From an archaeon (GTDB taxonomy: Archaea > Thermoproteota > Nitrososphaeria > Nitrososphaerales > CADDZS01): DNA of 26,246 bases. Below the pieces are notes generated by a model, which ran no database searches, had not been told where the DNA came from, and saw nothing but the letters and a program-made list of their open reading frames with translations. Below are positions 1-6,450 of this stretch, in pieces. Position 1 is the first letter of the stretch. Each line of letters opens with the position of its first letter. The DNA is taken from positions 1-26,246 of the forward strand of contig JAKAPU010000020.1 of NCBI GenBank assembly GCA_021806865.1, in the 5' to 3' direction. Made by a program: the position numbers and the translations under genes.

Positions 1-815
1 CCGATCTTAACAGAAGACGCGATCACGTTCGTCGCAAATATCTTCAGGTTCTTGTCGATCTCCGCCCTTTGCTGTATCTTGTTCACTTCCGAGCCTTCAA
101 GCCCTCCGTGGATGTACACGCCGCCAAAGCTCCTCGAGTACTTCTCAACCGATCTGCGAGTAGGCAAAAACACTAGCCACGATTCGTTGGGCGGTTGCGC
201 ATACAGGTACAAAGACAACTTGTCTAGCATCTCGTCCTTGTCCCTTGCAAGCTCAAGGTCAATCGAAACAGGAAACCTCCGACCGGAGACCGAGTACAGG
301 TTCTTGATTCCCAGAAAAGACATGAACTCTGCAGGATCAATCGTCGCGCTCATTATCCTGATCAGGTTCCTTGAATTTGAAAGTCCCTTCTTTGCCAAAG
401 ACATGCAGAGCTCGAGCTGCGAAGTCATCTGGTGGCTCTCGTCAAAATATATCGAGACATCCCTCAATGACTCTTCAGCGAGCATCCGAAGCAAAACGCC
501 GTCCGTGACAATCTTGATCCTTCCGCGCTCCACATTGATCTTCGTGTCCTTTGTGATCACGGCGAGCTCTTCTTTCAGTTCGGGATGCAAAGCCTCCAAG
601 GAGTAAAAGAGAGCATTGCAGGAAGCTCTTGACGGCTCGCGAATTATTATCTCGCGATTCTTGTTGCAAAGTACAAACTCGTGGATGGGGGCGACAGTGC
701 TTTTCCCAGTCCCGACATCGCCCAAGATCACAAAATGCTCGGAAAAGTCGATCCTAGGTATCACTGAGAGTATGGGCAAAGCAGGAGTTGCTTCACTCTC
801 TGCGTGTTTTTCCAA
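1..815 (-). CDS. DEAH-type superfamily 2 helicase, N-terminal part (cut by window edge)
   Basis: Reading the minus strand from about 845 to 1 gives an uninterrupted frame with helicase motifs in the right order. They are LPIL, Walker A GDVGTGKST, the DEAH-family motif TDGVLLRML, Walker B DESH in place of DEAH, SAT (motif III), FLPTRRS in the motif IV position and TNVIASSVKI (motif V). The arrangement matches HrpA/DHX-like ATP-dependent RNA helicases more than DNA repair helicases. The C-terminal half lies outside the window. The start is uncertain: no ATG or GTG lies between the in-frame TGA at 876-878 and the helicase core. TTG at 815 is the first conventional alternative start, and ATT at 845 would add ten residues. 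It follows an 88-codon ORF in the same reading frame. The helicase class is seen in the sequence; the RNA substrate is inferred. Confidence 0.8.
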   Translation of the reverse strand, partial: MEKHAESEATPALPILSVIPRIDFSEHFVILGDVGTGKSTVAPIHEFVLCNKNREIIIREPSRASCNALFYSLEALHPELKEELAVITKDTKINVERGRIKIVTDGVLLRMLAEESLRDVSIYFDESHQMTSQLELCMSLAKKGLSNSRNLIRIMSATIDPAEFMSFLGIKNLYSVSGRRFPVSIDLELARDKDEMLDKLSLYLYAQPPNESWLVFLPTRRSVEKYSRSFGGVYIHGGLEGSEVNKIQQRAEIDKNLKIFATNVIASSVKI

Positions 816-875
816 TAGCGAGAACGATACGATGTCTTCAGTAATATTCGTTGCCGTTAGTGAACAGGGGATTGC

Positions 876-1142
876 TCAGAGTTCCTTCAGGAGTTGCTTT
901 TCTGAAGACTTTCTAAGCAGCGGGAGCGCATCTTCAACACTTGTAAAACTGAATTTCACTCCCTTTCCAAGCTTCTCAAACAAATCGACTGAAGGCTCGA
1001 TCAACTCTGCTCTGTTTTTGACATTGGCCTTCGCTTGCTTCTTAATCCCAGGTTTCACTCTCAAATCCTTCGGGTTCTTCTCCTTTCGACCGACTTTCAC
1101 AGTTATTCCCGTCCCACTTTCGGTGGCGCCAAGCGATTCCAT
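876..1142 (-). CDS. Small basic protein of unknown function (88 aa)
   Basis: I do not recognise this protein. It starts at an ATG preceded by AAAGGTTA, a plausible weak ribosome site, and an in-frame TAG lies just upstream, so the start is well bounded. The N-terminal half (about residues 15-45) is rich in Lys and Arg. The C-terminal half looks helical, with leucine-rich segments around VDLFEKLGKG and VEDALPLLRK, and it ends in KQLLKEL. No cysteine pairs, signal peptide or membrane segment are present. It sits 100 bp downstream of the M20 peptidase and shares its reading frame with the helicase that follows, separated by one TGA. Its basic character and the helicase neighbour would fit nucleic-acid binding, but that is only a guess. 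Confidence 0.55.
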   Translation of the reverse strand: MESLGATESGTGITVKVGRKEKNPKDLRVKPGIKKQAKANVKNRAELIEPSVDLFEKLGKGVKFSFTSVEDALPLLRKSSEKQLLKEL

Positions 1143-1242
1143 TAACCTTTGTACAACGGCCGCCTACACGACCAAGAAAAAGAAGTACTCCTCAGCTCCA
1201 ACAGAAGTTCTCTTCCCAAATGCCTATCGTACGACAGTTACA

Positions 1243-2460
1243 CTATTTCGCGAGCAGTGGCGCGGAGGCAAACACCTTCGTGTCCGAGACCAGGTTTGCG
1301 ATCCGACAAAACTCGTTCGGCTCGTGAGCCATCTCGTCCACCGTGCTCCAAACGGCTGTCGCCATTCCCTTCTTCCGGAAGAGGTTTCCAACAGTCTGAC
1401 CGCCTATACCAACGTACTCGAGATTTTTCTTCCCGGTCACGTGAGTTATGGCGCCGGCAAGCAACCTAACGACCTCCCTATCCCTTGTAGTGGCGGGACC
1501 TGCGTCGTCCCTTTCCACCACCTCAATCGAAGCCTTCTGCGCCTTCGAAGCAACGGATTTCACGTCAGCAAGAACTTGATCCAGCAAGTACTCAGGAAGC
1601 ACCCTGCAATCAAAGTAAAACACGTCCCTTCCAGGAACCGTGTTGACGTTTGGCACGTTTGCCTCCACCTTTGTCGGCTCGAAAGTAGATCCCTTTTCCT
1701 CGGAGAAAAGATCATTTGTCTTTTTGTACTTCTTGTGAAGCAGCTCATCCACCTCGAGTGCAACCTTCATCCCGATCCTGTGCGCGTTGGATCCCTTTGT
1801 CGGAGTGCTCGCGTGCACCTGCTTTCCCTCCACGACCACCTTGAACCAGAGCAAACTCTTCTCAGCAATCTCGATGCTCGTCCCCTCCGGCGTCCCGTAG
1901 TCAGGCACCACGATGAGGTCGTTTTGCTTGAAATAATCTTTCTCGAGCAGGTACTTGATCCCGTAGTTACTTCCAAACTCCTCATCCGCGACGCAGGCAA
2001 CTCCCACGTTGAAAGCAAGGGGCGAGCCGAGCTGCTTCAGCTCTCTCAGCGCAAACACGGAGGAGGCAAGCGACTGTCCGTTGTCTATTGCTCCGCGCGC
2101 AGTTATCTTTCCATCCTTCACCAGGGGGACGAAAGGATCGCTATCCCAGAGCTCCCTCGATCCCTCGGGCACTGTGTCCATATGCGCTATGTACCAGAGC
2201 GTGCGCGAGCTATCTCTTCCAGGAAGCTTTGCGAGCAAACTGGGGCGCTTCTTACCGTCGTCCTCTGCCTCTGCTCGCTGAACATCAAATCCCTCATTTT
2301 TCAAAAAACCTTGAATGAAATCAGCTCGCTCCTGCTCGCCTGGCCCGCCCATGCGCGGGTTTACAGCGTTGATCTTCAACATCTCGACGAGAAAGTCTTG
2401 CAACCTAGTGGAGTCCTGGTCTATGTGCCTGCCTAGCGCTTCTAGATCTTCTATGCTCAA
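1243..2460 (-). CDS. M20-family metallopeptidase / dimetal amidohydrolase
   Basis: This 405-aa cytosolic hydrolase belongs to the M20/ArgE/DapE family (COG0624), which removes acyl or amino-acid groups from amide-linked substrates using two metal ions. Expected ligands are visible: H93-M-D95 in HMDTVP, D126 in RGAIDNGQS, the catalytic pair E160-E161 in ADEEFGS, a likely Asp at 187 (VVPDYGT) and H379 in AHEPNE near the end. H216 (QVHAS) lies at the start of the dimerisation lid. The start is TTG at 2460, 13 nt after the cation-efflux stop, with AAGGTTTGGGAA upstream; an internal ATG would remove conserved N-terminal sequence. The exact substrate (dipeptide, acyl-amino acid or succinyl-diaminopimelate) cannot be told from sequence. 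It is probably co-transcribed with the transporter upstream. Confidence 0.9.
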   Translation of the reverse strand: MSIEDLEALGRHIDQDSTRLQDFLVEMLKINAVNPRMGGPGEQERADFIQGFLKNEGFDVQRAEAEDDGKKRPSLLAKLPGRDSSRTLWYIAHMDTVPEGSRELWDSDPFVPLVKDGKITARGAIDNGQSLASSVFALRELKQLGSPLAFNVGVACVADEEFGSNYGIKYLLEKDYFKQNDLIVVPDYGTPEGTSIEIAEKSLLWFKVVVEGKQVHASTPTKGSNAHRIGMKVALEVDELLHKKYKKTNDLFSEEKGSTFEPTKVEANVPNVNTVPGRDVFYFDCRVLPEYLLDQVLADVKSVASKAQKASIEVVERDDAGPATTRDREVVRLLAGAITHVTGKKNLEYVGIGGQTVGNLFRKKGMATAVWSTVDEMAHEPNEFCRIANLVSDTKVFASAPLLAK

Positions 2461-2473
2461 TTTCCCAAACCTT

Positions 2474-3412
2474 CTAGTGAACTACGTTTTGCTCTGGCTC
2501 TGGCTTGATCGAGATCCTGCCAAGCGAGAGTATCTTCTCGCGAAGTCGCCGGGTCAGTTCCTGCGAAAGCCTGTCTGCCTCGAACACCGAGATGTTTCCG
2601 TCTACTCTAATATGCATCTCGATTGTGAGGAAGGGGCCCGTGCGCCTTATCCTCAAGTCATCGACGGCGTGTATACCTTCCACAGACTTTGCAACCTCGG
2701 TTATCGTGTGTATGGTCTGAGGGTTGTTGTATGCATCGGCGAGTATGAGAGAGGATTCCTTGATAGCAAAGTATCCAGCTACCATGACGAACAACCCGAT
2801 CACGAGCCCGGCGAGCGAATCTATGGAGTACAAACCGTCCCAGGTCAGCGCAATCCCAACGAGTGCAATCACCGAGGCAGATGCGTCCTTCACAGAGTTG
2901 TAAGCATCAGTTCTCAAGGAGACAAGCCCGAACCTCTTTGCGTAATCATTCTTTGCCTTTGCGAGCACAACCGCCGTCGCGATGGAGAAGGCTGCGACTA
3001 TGCCCGCGTCGAAGGAAACCTGGTGGTGAAGCTCGGAGTGGATGTACTCAAGGATGCCAGTGTAGCTGATGAACATCCCGGAGACAACCATGATTATTGC
3101 CGCAAACAGCGAGAAGATGGCGTCGAACTTGAAGTATCCATAGTGGAACGTACCGTCGGCGTGCCTTGCGGCGAACCTGATCCCGAACCACACTGTGAGA
3201 GACACAACCGCGTCCACAAACGAGTGTACGCCGTCGGCGGAGAGCGCGAGGCTCCCGTAATACCAGCCGAACCCCACTTCGAGGAAACCCATGAAGAGGT
3301 TGACAACGAAGGAGATCATGGCGATGTTCTGGCCCTTCAGTATCTGCTGGAGGACGCGAGAGACCGCCCTCTCCCTCGCCGGATCGGAGTGAAACAAAGT
3401 AAGGTACTCCAA
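2474..3412 (-). CDS. Cation diffusion facilitator (CDF) family divalent metal exporter
   Basis: This 312-aa membrane protein is of usual CDF length. It has hydrophobic segments at about residues 29-50, 66-80, 98-118, 134-150, 178-190 and 198-215, followed by a soluble C-terminal domain of about 90 residues containing the DDLRIRRTGPFLTIEMHIRVD-like fold. CDF proteins exchange cytosolic Zn, Mn, Fe or Co for protons. The transport-site positions read H63-x3-D67 in helix 2 (ADGVHSFVD) and N172-x3-D176 in helix 5 (NSVKD), which differs from the DxxxD/HxxxD pair of E. coli YiiP, so metal preference may not be zinc. Only TTG at 3412 can start the full frame, because TAG lies six codons upstream. It lies between a winged-helix gene (60 bp) and the M20 peptidase (13 bp). 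Confidence 0.92.
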   Translation of the reverse strand: MEYLTLFHSDPARERAVSRVLQQILKGQNIAMISFVVNLFMGFLEVGFGWYYGSLALSADGVHSFVDAVVSLTVWFGIRFAARHADGTFHYGYFKFDAIFSLFAAIIMVVSGMFISYTGILEYIHSELHHQVSFDAGIVAAFSIATAVVLAKAKNDYAKRFGLVSLRTDAYNSVKDASASVIALVGIALTWDGLYSIDSLAGLVIGLFVMVAGYFAIKESSLILADAYNNPQTIHTITEVAKSVEGIHAVDDLRIRRTGPFLTIEMHIRVDGNISVFEADRLSQELTRRLREKILSLGRISIKPEPEQNVVH

Positions 3413-3472
3413 TCCAAATGGTTCCTAAAAAGCACTGGCCCGTACAAAATCCACGTTTTTCACAAAGAAGCT

Positions 3473-3817
3473 CTAGATCGCGTCGAGCTCTTTGAGGAGG
3501 TTCAATCCCTTCTCGTTGACCGAGTAGAGCGTGCGGTGTCCATCGTTGACGGTGTTCATCATACCCAGCGTGATCAGCGAGTTCATGTGCTTCCAAAAAG
3601 TGTCGTATCCCAAGCGAGCTTTTACCATTATCCAGTGCTGGACTGTTGGAGTCCTGCATGCCTCAAGGATTGCCTTTACAATGGTGTTCTGGGAGCGAAC
3701 CATGTGCCTCCTCCTCTGGTGCATGAGAGAGTCAAAATTCACAGACAGAGGACCAAGACTCTGGCTCACCGTTTGCCTTTGAATCTCGAGAACTGTGTTT
3801 GATCTCTGCATGGCCAT
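3473..3817 (-). CDS. Small winged helix-turn-helix regulator (ArnR1-like / HTH_45 type)
   Basis: The C-terminal 75 residues form a typical archaeal single-domain winged helix: RSQNTIVKAILEA (helix 1), TVQHWIMVKARLGYDTFWKHMNSLITLGM (helices 2-3) and a wing ending in LYSVNEKGLNLLKELDAI. This pattern resembles the ArnR1-like HTH_45 proteins common in Thaumarchaeota and Sulfolobales. The start is uncertain. ATG 3817 is the longest and has AGAGGTG ten bases upstream. ATG 3703 is preceded by AGGAGGAGG and would give a 76-aa protein containing just the winged helix; the first 38 residues of the long form have no clear fold. Being first of a minus-strand run with the metal exporter 60 bp downstream, it may regulate that transporter, but this is inferred from position only. 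Confidence 0.78.
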   Translation of the reverse strand: MAMQRSNTVLEIQRQTVSQSLGPLSVNFDSLMHQRRRHMVRSQNTIVKAILEACRTPTVQHWIMVKARLGYDTFWKHMNSLITLGMMNTVNDGHRTLYSVNEKGLNLLKELDAI

Positions 3818-4366
3818 ATCTGCCTAGCACCTCTTCTTTGTCGACTTGCTATACGGAGAGGAACGGGCCTTGTTTAATCATACATTTTTTAACGTGGCGT
3901 ACAACTTTTTTTCTGGACTGTTCGCTCTGTACTAGAAAAATCTTATCGAGTTTCGATGTACTTGCGGATCCCAATCCAAAAGGCCGTACCAATCACAATA
4001 GCACTCGATACTTCGTTGGCCTGAGAAGAATAGATATTGTGAATCAGATCGTGTTGACCAAATTGTCATCATGATTGCTACAAACTGGATCGCGGATCAT
4101 TGAAAGATCTTCTGGAGCTTGAATCCTGTTAATGAACTCCTGCAAACCTTGTTTATCTTTGGCTTCATTCGTGACGAAATAGATAGACACAGTCTGCCCC
4201 CTCCTTCCGGGGGGACCCTCTAATCGACGATCGCCAAAGTACAATTCTATCAGTGGAGGCGGAGCAAATTTGTCCAAAAAGTGAGGTGGAGGGTTTGCCA
4301 GACCTCACACGATTGCGAAAAGCCGTTCCGTGATGCAGTACAAGTTATGGGCTCGTGAGCATTCGG
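3818..4366. other. Gene-poor spacer with T-rich tracts and one doubtful ORF
   Basis: No gene is convincing here. T-tracts occur near 3885-3890 and 3906-3913 on the plus strand. On the minus strand they read as A-rich sequence lying roughly 70-100 bp before the winged-helix start. One doubtful minus-strand frame, 4044-4277, carries a GGAAGGAGGGGG purine run before a GTG at 4190. That start would give a 48-aa peptide (SIYFVTNEAKDKQGLQEFINR...) that I cannot assign. Base use is more irregular than in the flanking genes. The stretch may be regulatory or decayed sequence. Confidence 0.5.
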
Positions 4367-4504
4367 TTAGTGGGTCACCAGATGGGCTCCCCAGTATGTC
4401 GGGCTAGTCAAAAGCTCGACTCGGTGTCCAGTTTCGTACTCGTGTGCGTCCGCATCCCCTCTTGTTTCGAAGGTGCGTTCACACTGTTTGCACTTGTATT
4501 TCAT
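4367..4504 (-). CDS. C2H2 zinc-finger mini-protein (45 aa)
   Basis: A short minus-strand frame from ATG 4504 to TAA 4367 encodes MKYKCKQCERTFETRG followed by DADAHEYETGHRVELLTS and a short tail. The pattern C5-x2-C8-x12-H21-x5-H27, with F12 at the usual core position, is a complete C2H2 zinc finger. Small one-finger proteins like this occur in many archaea, especially Thaumarchaeota, and are presumed nucleic-acid or protein binding. The frame starts two residues before the first zinc ligand segment, as is usual for this type. It stands alone in a spacer between the FAD oxidoreductase (ends 4745, same strand) and the winged-helix gene. Spacing of all four ligands makes a chance frame unlikely. 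Confidence 0.8.
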   Translation of the reverse strand: MKYKCKQCERTFETRGDADAHEYETGHRVELLTSPTYWGAHLVTH

Positions 4505-4703
4505 TTCGAGTTAGCCACAGACGTACGCAAATTTGACTATTTACGGGTTATCTATTCAGAATCCTGATCTAGTTGGATAGTTTTGGTCAAAATCTACTAT
4601 GGATAAGTGTCAAGTTCACACTGATCTTTGGGTAAATCAAACAAAATTATGCAGGAAAATTAGCTAAAATCAGTTCATCCATTGCCTTTCACGTGTACGC
4701 GTT

Positions 4704-4740
4704 CTCGGTCGTGCTATAGCTTTGCAAAAGCAAAACCGAG
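4704..4740 (-). terminator. Nested inverted repeat just after the FAD oxidoreductase stop
   Basis: Four bases past the stop of the gene ending at 4745 there is an outer pair CTCGGT (4704-4709) / ACCGAG (4735-4740). Nested inside is GCTTT-GCA-AAAGC (4719-4731). On the minus strand the segment reads with short T runs (GGTTTTGCTTTTGC), which would suit archaeal termination. Stem lengths of six and five bases are modest. Confidence 0.4.
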
Positions 4741-4744
4741 CAGA

Positions 4745-6280
4745 TCAATTCATCTCTTGCAAGATGGCTTGAGCAGCGTTGTAGCCGGCAGCACCACTTA
4801 CACCACCGCCAGGATGCGTCCCCGCACCTGTGATGTACAAACCGCCGATAGGAGTTTTGTACTTGCTCAGTCCTATGGCAGGCCTCAGACTGAAAAGTTG
4901 GTCAATCGACATGTCTGCGTGAAGGAAATTACCTCGAGGCAGATTGAGGTCTCGCTCCCAGTCAACAGGGGATGCAACGTATCTCTTCGAAACAAGCTTT
5001 CTGACGTTAGGGCAATACTCAGAGTATATCTCGAGAAGATTGTCTGCCACCTCGTCCTTGATTTCGTCCCAGGATGAGCCGTCAGCAAGTTCGTAAGGTG
5101 TGTACCTAGTTTCTAGCGATAGAATGTGTTTCCCGCTTGGAGCGAGGCTTGAGTCGCCAGCTGTGTGTAAGGCAACCATGAGGGCTGGAACTTTCGGGTT
5201 ACAACCATACTTGTACTCATCATAGGCTTTTTCCAGACTATCCACAGACTCTGAGATGTATGTCGCGGCTTTGTGGCACTCACTTACCCCCTTTGTGGGA
5301 TTACACGAATAGATAGGAAGTCCTTCTAGGATGTAATCGGCTTTCATAGCGATGCCGTTTGCGACCTTGATCCTCTTCACCCCTGAGACAAGCTCAGAAT
5401 CAAGGTGTTCTTCACCGACCAGCTTCAGTAGAGTCTGTTTTGGATCGCAGGCGGCCACAACTATCTTGGATTCGAACTTGCGACCATCCTTGAGCTCTAC
5501 GCCGGAGGCCTTGCCATTCTTTATGGTGATATTCTTAACTTCGGAATTGAGCAGTACTTCGCTGCTATGATATTCGAGCATCTTTACTAGCGCGCTTATC
5601 AGCTGGCCGGTGCCGCCATAAGGTCTAGCAAGTTTTCTACCGAGCAGATGCCAGCCAACTGTCCAGCCTGTTCCCTTTTGCGATGGCGCAAGTCCTATGG
5701 CCGCAGGCCCCAAAAATGCCATAGGGACCTTCACGTACTCGGTTTCAAATTGCTCTTCCAGGATCTCCTTTGCGCTAGAGAAGAGGACTTGGAACAGTCT
5801 TTCTGATTCGGTGCCCTTCAACGATATTGCGAGATCCAGGATTGAGATTGGAGGACTCTGGGACATCCCGCCCAGCAAATCGTTTAGTGGTTCGAATTCC
5901 TCCACGAGCTCGCGGTATGCTTTTGCATCGTGGGAAGAAAAGCGCTCTATGTGTTTTACAGTCCTGTCTAGGTCCTTGTAAAAGAGCATGAATTTCCCGT
6001 CTTTGAATGGTGAAAATATTGTGGGGTCAACGCTGTAGTATCGCAAACCAAATGTGGCAAGTTCTAGATCCTCTATGATGGATGTGGAGTGTATGAGATA
6101 CTGCTCAAAACTGTAGACATTGACCTTGAAACCAGGAAATAGTTCCTCCGTTCGTACGCAGCCACCAGCGACATGAGATTTCTCGAGGACGAGAACTTTC
6201 AATCCTTGTTTACTCAAGTACCCTGCGGTGACAAGACCGTTGTGACCGGCCCCGACAACTATCGCATCGTAGTTGGACAT
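4745..6280 (-). CDS. FAD-dependent oxidoreductase, phytoene desaturase / PYROXD2-like
   Basis: This 511-aa protein belongs to the COG1233 phytoene-dehydrogenase-like group. The N-terminal dinucleotide-binding motif G10-A-G12-H-N-G15 is followed by E33 at the end of strand 2 (VLVLEKS) and the VAGGCVRTEE segment typical of the family. The C-terminal FAD motif is LYITGAGTHPGGGVSGAAGYNAA-like. Family members oxidise or isomerise hydrophobic substrates such as carotenoid precursors, but the PYROXD2-like branch has no settled substrate. No phytoene synthase or other carotenoid gene is nearby, so a carotenoid role is not supported here. The start ATG has a TATA box 26 bp upstream, suggesting a leaderless transcript. 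It is divergent from the molybdenum hydroxylase operon and stands alone on its strand. Confidence 0.88.
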   Translation of the reverse strand: MSNYDAIVVGAGHNGLVTAGYLSKQGLKVLVLEKSHVAGGCVRTEELFPGFKVNVYSFEQYLIHSTSIIEDLELATFGLRYYSVDPTIFSPFKDGKFMLFYKDLDRTVKHIERFSSHDAKAYRELVEEFEPLNDLLGGMSQSPPISILDLAISLKGTESERLFQVLFSSAKEILEEQFETEYVKVPMAFLGPAAIGLAPSQKGTGWTVGWHLLGRKLARPYGGTGQLISALVKMLEYHSSEVLLNSEVKNITIKNGKASGVELKDGRKFESKIVVAACDPKQTLLKLVGEEHLDSELVSGVKRIKVANGIAMKADYILEGLPIYSCNPTKGVSECHKAATYISESVDSLEKAYDEYKYGCNPKVPALMVALHTAGDSSLAPSGKHILSLETRYTPYELADGSSWDEIKDEVADNLLEIYSEYCPNVRKLVSKRYVASPVDWERDLNLPRGNFLHADMSIDQLFSLRPAIGLSKYKTPIGGLYITGAGTHPGGGVSGAAGYNAAQAILQEMN

Positions 6281-6300
6281 TGAAACAAACCTTCAGAATT

Positions 6301-6310
6301 TCCTATATTA
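6301..6310 (-). promoter_or_regulatory. TATA box for the FAD oxidoreductase gene
   Basis: Minus-strand TAATATAGGA is centred about 26 bp before the ATG at 6280, the spacing expected for an archaeal promoter driving a leaderless mRNA. Confidence 0.5.
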
Positions 6311-6380
6311 GCGTGCTCGAAGATCTACTTGCACAACAGTGCTGACTCGAGGATAGCACCTAAAGATTTGGGGATTGCGA

Positions 6381-6393
6381 CTATAATTTTATA
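6381..6393 (+). promoter_or_regulatory. TATA box for the molybdenum hydroxylase / CoxDE operon
   Basis: CTATAATTTTATA lies about 63 bp before the ATG at 6451, so transcription would start near 6413 and leave a leader of about 35 nt. The element is almost symmetrical and could also be read from the minus strand. Confidence 0.5.
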
Positions 6394-6450
6394 GAACGCC
6401 ACTATCAGTTCAAAGATATTCGTGCTTTGCGAGATGCTTGAAAATTGTCA

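Noticed and set aside
616..2436. Long open frame on the plus strand opposite the M20 peptidase (about 600 codons)
   Set aside because: It is antisense to the well-supported M20 and 88-aa frames, shows no recognisable domain and has low-complexity, Arg/Leu/Ser/His-rich composition typical of a shadow frame.
2315..3802. Long open frame on the plus strand opposite the CDF and winged-helix genes
   Set aside because: The minus strand holds clear CDF and winged-helix proteins; the plus frame has no known motif and is explained as a shadow.
4044..4277. Possible 48-77 aa protein on the minus strand
   Set aside because: It has a purine-rich run before a GTG but no recognisable family and uneven codon use; kept only as a note within the spacer entry.
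4505..4744. tRNA or other structured RNA in the spacer before the FAD oxidoreductase
   Set aside because: No cloverleaf, CCA end or T-loop consensus could be found; only the nested inverted repeat near 4704-4740 stands out.
4745..6280. Carotenoid biosynthesis assignment (crtI)
   Set aside because: Family similarity is general, and no phytoene synthase, cyclase or other carotenoid gene is in the window.
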